A DNA stretch of 6,417 nt from Phycisphaerae bacterium (lineage in GTDB: Bacteria > Planctomycetota > Phycisphaerae > Phycisphaerales > SM1A02), in NCBI GenBank assembly GCA_016873355.1, contig VGXK01000123.1:1-6417 (forward strand). The letters are read 5' to 3'. The notes under the pieces are model-generated. The model made no database searches. It was not told the origin of the DNA and saw nothing but the letters and a program-made list of their open reading frames with translations. Positions 1 through 6,417 of this stretch are shown one piece after another. Position numbers and translations under genes: made by a program. Numbering within the stretch: position 1 is the first letter of the stretch; every line of letters starts with the position of its first letter.

Positions 1-2641
<2,641 letters not shown>

Positions 2642-2652
2642 TCGGCGCCGCA

Positions 2653-2658
2653 TACTCT
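2653..2658 (+). promoter_or_regulatory. Possible -10 element (TANNNT) for the SRPBCC-DinB unit
   Basis: TACTCT lies just after the uvrA stop and 34 bases before the ATG at 2693. It fits a TANNNT -10 box that would give a leader of about 28 nt carrying the AGGAGG site. No convincing -35 hexamer is seen 16-18 bases upstream, within the uvrA 3' end. This is inferred from position and from similar boxes before other genes in the window. Confidence 0.35.
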
Positions 2659-2679
2659 GGCGTGGAGGTCGAACGCAGC

Positions 2680-2685
2680 AGGAGG
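2680..2685 (+). promoter_or_regulatory. Strong Shine-Dalgarno site
   Basis: AGGAGG stands seven bases before the ATG at 2693, close to the ideal spacing. It fixes the start of the tandem SRPBCC gene. It is the strongest Shine-Dalgarno sequence in the window and contrasts with the genes at 4254, 5184 and 6282, which have none. Confidence 0.85.
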
Positions 2686-2692
2686 CACGAAC

Positions 2693-3637
2693 ATGGGAAC
2701 CACCGCGACGAATCCGACCTACGAGCAGACGCTGCCGATCGGCGCAAATGCGGCGCGCGCCTGGAGCGAGCTCACGGAACCCGCGGCCATGCGCGAGTGG
2801 CTCGACGATCGCGTCGAGGTCGAGTTGCGCGTGGGCGGGCGATTCGCTTTCGGCGGCCGGCGCACGCCGACCTTCGGAAACGGCGAGTCGAAGGACCAGG
2901 TGATCACCGCGCTCGATCCGGGTCGATCGATCTCCTTCCGATGGTGGTGGGCCGGCTCGCCGACCTCGTGCGAACTGATCGTGGAGCCGGTCGACGAGCG
3001 CTCGAGCCGAATCCGCGTGCGGCACGATCTCGGCGCAGACATCGCCGGCATTCCCGCGCACTCGCAGCGCTACCTGCTGCGCGATTTCTGGCATGTGACG
3101 ATCGGCAACCTCGAGTCCTTCCTGCGCACGGGCAGGGCGGCGGTGATGCTCGATCACACGGCGCCGTCGAAGGACGCCACGGCGGCGATCGAGATCGATG
3201 CGTCGATCGAGCGCACCTGGCGCACGCTGACGGATCCCGCGGAGATGCGCCGATGGCTCGAACCCGATGCCGAACTCGGGCTCGCTCCGCGCGCGGAACT
3301 GCGGATCGGCGGCGCGTACTCGTTCGGCTGGCAGTCGGATGGAGCCCCGATGGGTCCCACCACGATTCTCGAGCTCGATCCGCCGCGCCGGCTCCGGCAC
3401 GGCTGGCACTACGACGGCGATTCGAGCGACGCAACCGAGTGGACGCTCGAGCCGATCGGACGCGGACGCACGCGACTCGCGGTGCGCCAGATCGGCGTCG
3501 CCCACGAGCGCGAGCGCCATGCGTACGCGAGCGGCTGGGGTTCGTTCCTCTTCGACATTGCCCTGGCCGCGCACGCGGGAGGCGTGGCGCCGGCGCGAGC
3601 GGGCGCCGCATCCACGAAGGGATCGCATGGCTCGTGA
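2693..3637 (+). CDS. Tandem SRPBCC (AHSA1/START-like) domain protein
   Basis: The 314-residue protein appears cytoplasmic, with no signal peptide or membrane segment. It holds two copies of a START/Bet v 1-like (SRPBCC) domain of the AHSA1 type, a helix-grip fold with a deep hydrophobic ligand pocket. Copy 1 spans about residues 10-146 and copy 2 about 162-295. The duplication shows in matching stretches: AWSELTEPAAMREWL then LRVGGRFAFGG (24-55) against TWRTLTDPAEMRRWL then LRIGGAYSFGW (175-213). The '(E/D)PAxMRxWL' and 'GGxFxFG' patterns are typical of AHSA1-like proteins. The last 20 or so residues are Ala/Gly-rich and probably disordered. The start is set by AGGAGG seven bases upstream. 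The 3' end overlaps the DinB-like gene by 11 bp, so the two are probably cotranscribed. The ligand or reaction cannot be told from sequence; the family includes binding proteins, Hsp90 co-chaperone-like proteins and cyclases/aromatases. Confidence 0.85.
   Translation: MGTTATNPTYEQTLPIGANAARAWSELTEPAAMREWLDDRVEVELRVGGRFAFGGRRTPTFGNGESKDQVITALDPGRSISFRWWWAGSPTSCELIVEPVDERSSRIRVRHDLGADIAGIPAHSQRYLLRDFWHVTIGNLESFLRTGRAAVMLDHTAPSKDATAAIEIDASIERTWRTLTDPAEMRRWLEPDAELGLAPRAELRIGGAYSFGWQSDGAPMGPTTILELDPPRRLRHGWHYDGDSSDATEWTLEPIGRGRTRLAVRQIGVAHERERHAYASGWGSFLFDIALAAHAGGVAPARAGAASTKGSHGS
3616..3621 (+). promoter_or_regulatory. Shine-Dalgarno site inside the upstream gene
   Basis: GAAGGG lies five bases before the ATG at 3627, within the 3' end of the SRPBCC gene. 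It supports 3627 as the start of the DinB-like gene and independent or coupled initiation at the 11-bp overlap. Confidence 0.6.
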
Positions 3638-4145
3638 GCGCTGGTTCGATCGCTCGTTCGAGTTCACGCTGCCGCCGTCGGCGATGCCGGGGTTGATCGA
3701 GCGACTGCGTTCCACCGCGCCGCGACTCGAAGCGCTCACGCGCGGGCTCGATCGCGAGACGCTCACGCGTCGTGAAGGAAACACCTGGTCGATCCAGGAG
3801 AACATCGGCCATCTCATCGATCTGGAGGATTTGCATCTGCGCCGGCTCGACGAACTCGAAGCCGGCGCGAGCGAACTCACCGCCGCGGACGTGGAGAATC
3901 GGCGCACCTGGCTGGCCGAGCACAATTCGCGGCCGCTTGCGGCGATTCTCGACGAGTTCCGCGAGTCGCGCGGCACGCTCGTGACGCGGCTCGAGGCGTG
4001 GCCGCGATCGCAACTCGAGCGAGCGGGGCTCCATCCGCGCCTCAAGAAGCCGATGCGCGTGATCGACCTTGCCTTCTTCACCGCCGAGCACGACGACCAC
4101 CACCTCGCCCGCATCGAGGAACTGCTCGAAGCGTTCGTGAAGTGA
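3627..4145 (+). CDS. DinB/YfiT-like four-helix putative metalloenzyme
   Basis: This 172-residue protein resembles the DinB_2 superfamily, four-helix bundles that bind a divalent metal through three histidines; relatives include thiol-dependent S-transferases (bacillithiol, mycothiol) and many uncharacterised proteins. The N-terminal helix precedes TWSIQENIGHLIDLED (residues 53-68), which gives the first ligand His62. The C-terminal helix has EHDDHHLARI (154-163), which would supply His155 and His159. So the family's metal site looks complete. The substrate is unknown, and no DNA-damage role follows from the name DinB. The ATG at 3627 is chosen because GAAGGG lies just upstream and it begins an N-terminus that fits the family; the open frame runs further upstream but only as a shadow of the SRPBCC gene. 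Overlap with that gene and the hairpin 13 bp after its stop suggest it ends a two-gene unit. Confidence 0.82.
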   Translation: MARERWFDRSFEFTLPPSAMPGLIERLRSTAPRLEALTRGLDRETLTRREGNTWSIQENIGHLIDLEDLHLRRLDELEAGASELTAADVENRRTWLAEHNSRPLAAILDEFRESRGTLVTRLEAWPRSQLERAGLHPRLKKPMRVIDLAFFTAEHDDHHLARIEELLEAFVK

Positions 4146-4158
4146 TCTCGAAGACTCG

Positions 4159-4187
4159 TGCGCAGCGTCACGCCGCGCTGCGCATTT
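4159..4187 (+). terminator. GC-rich hairpin, possible weak intrinsic terminator
   Basis: A perfect 9-bp inverted repeat, TGCGCAGCG (4159-4167) and CGCTGCGCA (4176-4184), encloses an 8-base loop and is followed by TTT. It starts 13 bases after the DinB-like stop codon, the expected place for a terminator. The T-run is only three bases, so it may be weak or only stabilise the 3' end of the mRNA. Confidence 0.45.
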
Positions 4188-4219
4188 CAGAAACAGCGCA
4201 CGTGCACATGCGTGCGGCA

Positions 4220-4247
4220 TTGCCCCGGTGCCGATGCGTGCTATGAT
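4220..4247 (+). promoter_or_regulatory. Promoter of the dockerin gene (-35 TTGCCC, -10 TATGAT)
   Basis: TTGCCC (4220-4225) and TATGAT (4242-4247) are separated by 16 bases, a good housekeeping-type sigma-70 arrangement; TATGAT matches the consensus at five of six bases. The -10 box ends six bases before the ATG at 4254, so transcription would begin at or next to the start codon. This is the best promoter in the window. Confidence 0.65.
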
Positions 4248-4253
4248 GGAACC

Positions 4254-5144
4254 ATGCGCCGCTCCCCCGCTTCGTCCGCTTCCTCCGCGCTCCTCGGTGC
4301 GCTCGGCGCCATCTCGCCCGCGCTCGCCGAGTCGCTGCCGATCGTGAACGCCGGATTCGAGGACAACTCGGTCGGCATTCCGTTCAACGAATTCACCTTC
4401 GGTCCGCCCGCCGGCTGGAGTCTGCACGATCCGAACGGCATCACGAACGGCGGCGCCGGCGGCACCTATTACGTGGGCACGCTCACGCCCTTCGAACCCG
4501 ATCCGATCGGCAATCCCGGCGTCTACGCCAACTTTCCCGACGGCGCCGCGGAGGGAATCCGCGTGGCGATCGCGTTCAACTTCGCCGGCAGCGGCGGCCA
4601 GGGCGAGTACGGATTGGTGCAGACGCTCGGCGACACGCTCCAGGCGCACACCCGGTACACGCTGCGCGTGGAGATCGGGAACATCGCGTCGGGCACGGCC
4701 ATGAACGGGCAGTTCTTCGATCTCGACGGATTCCCCGGCTATCGCGTGGACCTGCTCGCGGGCGGAAGCATGATCGCGCAGGACTTGAACACGCTCGCCG
4801 GCGCCATTGCCGAAGGCGAGTTCGCCACGAGCACGGTCGTGTTCTCCAGCGGCGCCTCGCATGCGCAGATGGGTCAGCCGCTCGGCATTCGCCTGGTGAA
4901 TCTGAACGTGGTGGATCCGATCGACCCCGGCGCGGATCTCGAGGTCGACTTCGATCATGTGCGGCTCGACGCCGTGTCGACCCTCGATCCGGCGGACTTC
5001 AACGCCGACGGCGTCGTCGACGGCGACGATCTCGGCACGCTGCTCGGCCAATGGGGCCGGTGCGCCGGGTGTCCCGCCGATCTCAACGGCGACGGCGTCG
5101 TCGACGGCGACGATCTCGGCACGCTGCTCGGCGCATGGAGTTGA
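4254..5144 (+). CDS. Secreted protein with C-terminal GC-type dockerin
   Basis: This 296-residue protein has a signal peptide (MRRS, then a hydrophobic stretch, cleavage likely after ALA at residue 25). The mature N-terminus reads LPIVNAGFEDNS, the 'NxGFE' opening common in extracellular galactose-binding-like beta-sandwich domains; the domain covers about residues 28-241 and ends DLEVDFDHVRLDA. I do not know its ligand. The last 52 residues (245-296) are two calcium-loop repeats, DFNADGVVDGDDL and DLNGDGVVDGDDL, each followed by GTLLG and joined by a linker with Cys270 and Cys273. This is the two-repeat dockerin form common at the C-termini of Phycisphaerae secreted proteins, thought to serve anchoring or sorting. 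No cohesin partner is in the window. The ATG at 4254 is preferred over the GTG at 4158 because it begins the signal peptide and follows the -10 box by six bases. No Shine-Dalgarno site is present. Confidence 0.87.
   Translation: MRRSPASSASSALLGALGAISPALAESLPIVNAGFEDNSVGIPFNEFTFGPPAGWSLHDPNGITNGGAGGTYYVGTLTPFEPDPIGNPGVYANFPDGAAEGIRVAIAFNFAGSGGQGEYGLVQTLGDTLQAHTRYTLRVEIGNIASGTAMNGQFFDLDGFPGYRVDLLAGGSMIAQDLNTLAGAIAEGEFATSTVVFSSGASHAQMGQPLGIRLVNLNVVDPIDPGADLEVDFDHVRLDAVSTLDPADFNADGVVDGDDLGTLLGQWGRCAGCPADLNGDGVVDGDDLGTLLGAWS
5006..5048 (+). repeat. Direct repeat copy 1 in dockerin region
   Basis: This 43-bp stretch is identical base for base to 5090-5132, 84 bp (28 codons) downstream. It encodes the calcium loop and helix of dockerin repeat 1 (DGVVDGDDLGTLLG). 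Flanking bases differ on both sides. Confidence 0.9.
5090..5132 (+). repeat. Direct repeat copy 2 in dockerin region
   Basis: This is the second copy of the 43-bp perfect repeat, encoding the same residues in dockerin repeat 2. Identity extends to all synonymous positions, which suggests recent duplication or gene conversion between the two halves. Confidence 0.9.
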
Positions 5145-5171
5145 GACGGCGCGTGGGCAGGCGGCGCCCGC

Positions 5172-5177
5172 TACGCT
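5172..5177 (+). promoter_or_regulatory. Putative -10 element of the thioesterase gene
   Basis: TACGCT ends six bases before the ATG at 5184, the same geometry as at 4242 and 6270. A TTGAGA at 5141-5146 resembles a -35 box but lies 25 bases away, too far for normal spacing. The upstream region lacks a Shine-Dalgarno sequence, so a leaderless mRNA is the simplest reading. Confidence 0.45.
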
Positions 5178-5183
5178 CGCGGC

Positions 5184-5576
5184 ATGAGCGAGCCCGCGTG
5201 GCATCCGGCGCTTCGACGCATCACCACGCCGGCGGATGAGAATCACCAGGGCACCGTCTTCGGCGGCGTGATCCTGAGTCTCATCGACCAGGCGGGATAC
5301 GTGGAGGCACGGCGACACGGCCTGCACCGCTGGGTCACGGTGTCGATCGATCGCGTCGACTTCATCGCGCCCGTCTTCACCGGCGACATTCTCGCGCTCG
5401 GCACGCGAACGGAGAAGACCGGTCGCAGCAGCGTTCGCGTGAAGGTGGAAGTGAACGCGGAGCGCTGGCGCACCGGCGAGACGGTGAAGGTGACGGAGGC
5501 CGTGCTCACGATGGTCGCCGTGGGTCCCGACGGGCGCAGCATCGACTTCCGTTCTGCGCCGACGAGCGATCGATGA
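5184..5576 (+). CDS. YciA-like hotdog-fold acyl-CoA thioesterase
   Basis: This 130-residue single hotdog domain is of normal length for the YciA/BACH branch of acyl-CoA thioesterases, which hydrolyse acyl-CoA to free acid and CoA as cytoplasmic oligomers. The core motif reads PADENHQGTVFGG followed by VILSLIDQAG (residues 17-38). Asp35 on the central helix corresponds to the catalytic acid of the family, with Asn20 and Gly27-Gly28 in the expected places. The strand 'VTVSIDRVDFIAPVFTGD' (51-68) and 'KVTEAVLTMVAV' (106-117) also follow YciA. Chain-length preference cannot be read from sequence. It may act in membrane lipid turnover or CoA recycling. The start is supported by the family alignment and the -10 box six bases upstream. 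Its TGA overlaps the ATG of the PurN-like gene (ATGA at 5573-5576), implying translational coupling. Confidence 0.9.
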   Translation: MSEPAWHPALRRITTPADENHQGTVFGGVILSLIDQAGYVEARRHGLHRWVTVSIDRVDFIAPVFTGDILALGTRTEKTGRSSVRVKVEVNAERWRTGETVKVTEAVLTMVAVGPDGRSIDFRSAPTSDR

Positions 5577-6277
5577 GCGCGGGCGCCACGCACGAACCGC
5601 ACGCACCGAGCAGCGCGACGCCGACGCGGCCGCTTCGCATCGCGTGCCTGGCGAGCGGCGGCGGCACGACCGTGATGAACCTCGCCGATCGCATCCAGCG
5701 CGGGGAGCTGCCTGCGGAGATCGTGCTCGTGGCGGCGACGAGGCCGGGTGTTCCCGCGCTCTCGAAGGCCGCCGCGCGAGGAATCCCGACCGCCGAAGTG
5801 CTGCCGTCCGGAGCGAGCGGCGACACGGGCGCGTCGCGCCCCGCTCGCGCCGACGGCGCCCGGTTCGACCACGAACTCGCCGACCGCCTCGACGCCGCGC
5901 TCCGCGCCGCGCGCCCCGATCTCATCTGCCTCTGCGGATACCTGCGGCTCTTCCGCGTCGGCGAGTGGGCCGGCCGCGTGATCAACATCCATCCCGGCCC
6001 GCTTCCGCGCTTCGGGGGCAAGGGCATGTACGGCATTCGCGTGCATCGCGCCGTGCTCGACGCGGGCCTGCGCGAGACCGCCTGCTGCGTGCACCTGGTG
6101 GACGACGAATACGACCACGGTCCCGTGCTCGCGTCGCGCGGCGTGCCGATCCGCCTCGACGACACGGCGGCATCGCTCGACGAACGCGTGCGCGACGCCG
6201 AGCGGGAATTGCTTCCGGAAACGCTTCGCCGCATCGCGACCGGCGCGCTGACGCTGCCGGGTGCGCGACTATCCTGA
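5573..6277 (+). CDS. purN: Phosphoribosylglycinamide formyltransferase, PurN-like
   Basis: PurN transfers formyl from 10-formyl-tetrahydrofolate to GAR in step 3 of de novo purine synthesis. The 234-residue protein has the formyltransferase fold: nucleotide-binding strand and loop IACLASGGGTTVMNL (residues 23-37), CGYLRLF (121-127), then the active-site segment INIHPGPLPRFGGKGMYG (137-154) and HLVDDEYDHGPVL (174-186). Asn138, His140 and Asp181 match the E. coli catalytic triad Asn106, His108 and Asp144. Differences from E. coli: a 20-residue Ala/Pro-rich N-terminal extension, SGGGTT in place of SGNGSN at the GAR phosphate loop, a Gly/Ala-rich insert at about 79-95, and GGKGMYG in place of the shorter PGLHTH segment. 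These look like features of the planctomycete subtype. No alternative in-frame start exists before the domain, so 5573 stands. It could be another GART-type formyltransferase, but GAR is most likely. Translation is probably coupled to the thioesterase gene. Confidence 0.85.
   Translation: MSAGATHEPHAPSSATPTRPLRIACLASGGGTTVMNLADRIQRGELPAEIVLVAATRPGVPALSKAAARGIPTAEVLPSGASGDTGASRPARADGARFDHELADRLDAALRAARPDLICLCGYLRLFRVGEWAGRVINIHPGPLPRFGGKGMYGIRVHRAVLDAGLRETACCVHLVDDEYDHGPVLASRGVPIRLDDTAASLDERVRDAERELLPETLRRIATGALTLPGARLS
6270..6275 (+). promoter_or_regulatory. Putative -10 element within the purN 3' end
   Basis: TATCCT overlaps the last codons and first stop base of the PurN-like gene and ends six bases before the GTG at 6282. 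GAGGG follows directly but sits only one base from the start codon, too close to act as a Shine-Dalgarno site. No clear -35 box is seen. Confidence 0.4.
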
Positions 6278-6281
6278 GGGC

Positions 6282-6417
6282 GTGCCCCGCTCGATTCGAC
6301 TGCTGCCGCTCGCGACGGTGCTCGGAGCTCTCGCGGGCGCGGCGACGCTCGCGCCGGCGACGCACGCGCCGGCATCGCCGCTCGACGGCACGCGCGGCGG
6401 CGGCTCGAGCGGCGACG
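6282..6417 (+). CDS. N-terminus of an exported protein, 3' end cut by window
   Basis: A GTG-initiated frame stays open to the right edge (45 full codons). It begins M(V)PRSIRLLPLATVLGALA, with positive charges, then a hydrophobic core, then THA before PASPLDG. This is a Sec signal peptide with likely cleavage after residue 30 (THA). After that the chain becomes Gly/Ser-rich. Nothing identifies the mature protein. The start lies four bases after the purN stop. An in-frame GTG at 6261 is possible but would put Asp and Glu ahead of the signal peptide and overlap purN by 17 bp, so 6282 is preferred. It may be read from its own promoter at 6270 or as a third gene of the thioesterase-purN unit. Confidence 0.65.
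   Translation, partial: MPRSIRLLPLATVLGALAGAATLAPATHAPASPLDGTRGGGSSGD

Noticed and set aside
2643..2650. CGGCGCCG palindrome after the uvrA stop
   Set aside because: It has no loop and no T-run and is common by chance in GC-rich DNA.
4004..4011. GCGATCGC octamer, like the cyanobacterial HIP1 repeat
   Set aside because: I noticed only one full copy. CGATCG is frequent here simply because ATC, GAT and CGN codons are common.
4158..4253. Upstream GTG start for the dockerin protein
   Set aside because: It would add 32 residues with several cysteines before the signal peptide and would run through the terminator-like hairpin and the promoter.
5151..5176. Imperfect hairpin GCGTGGGC with GCCC and ACGC after the dockerin stop
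   Set aside because: The stem is bulged, has no T-run and overlaps the putative -10 box of the next gene, so it is not a convincing terminator.
5243..6375. Antisense open frames opposite the thioesterase and PurN genes
   Set aside because: They match no family I know and oppose two genes with intact catalytic motifs.

Overview
The window is GC-rich, densely packed DNA with every supported gene on the + strand. It most likely comes from a planctomycete of the Phycisphaerae type. The best evidence is the end of the secreted protein at 4254-5144, a two-repeat dockerin with a Cys-x2-Cys linker, which I know mainly from that group. The formyltransferase at 5573-6277, with its SGGGTT loop and FGGKGMYG stretch, also looks planctomycetal. 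This placement is an inference from protein style and was not tested by search.

Layout from left to right: the 3' 93% or so of uvrA (nucleotide excision repair ATPase), cut by the left edge; a two-gene unit at 2693-4145 encoding a tandem SRPBCC/AHSA1-like protein and a DinB-like four-helix protein, overlapping by 11 bp and followed by a hairpin that may terminate it; a secreted orphan-dockerin protein at 4254-5144; a coupled pair at 5184-6277, a YciA-like hotdog acyl-CoA thioesterase and a PurN-like formyltransferase overlapping by ATGA; and the first 45 codons of another exported protein starting at 6282 and cut by the right edge.

The genes do not form one pathway: DNA repair, small-molecule binding or chemistry, a secreted or surface protein, lipid thioester hydrolysis and purine synthesis sit side by side as ordinary housekeeping and accessory genes. 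No RNA gene, insertion sequence, CRISPR array, phage gene or obvious defence system is visible, and no gene-free stretch exceeds about 110 bases.

The most interesting signal is regulatory. Three genes without a usable Shine-Dalgarno sequence (starts 4254, 5184, 6282) each carry a TANNNT box ending exactly six bases before the start codon, as expected for leaderless transcripts. The gene at 2693 instead has a TANNNT box further upstream plus a strong AGGAGG site. The second point of interest is the dockerin gene, whose two repeats share a perfect 43-bp DNA repeat.
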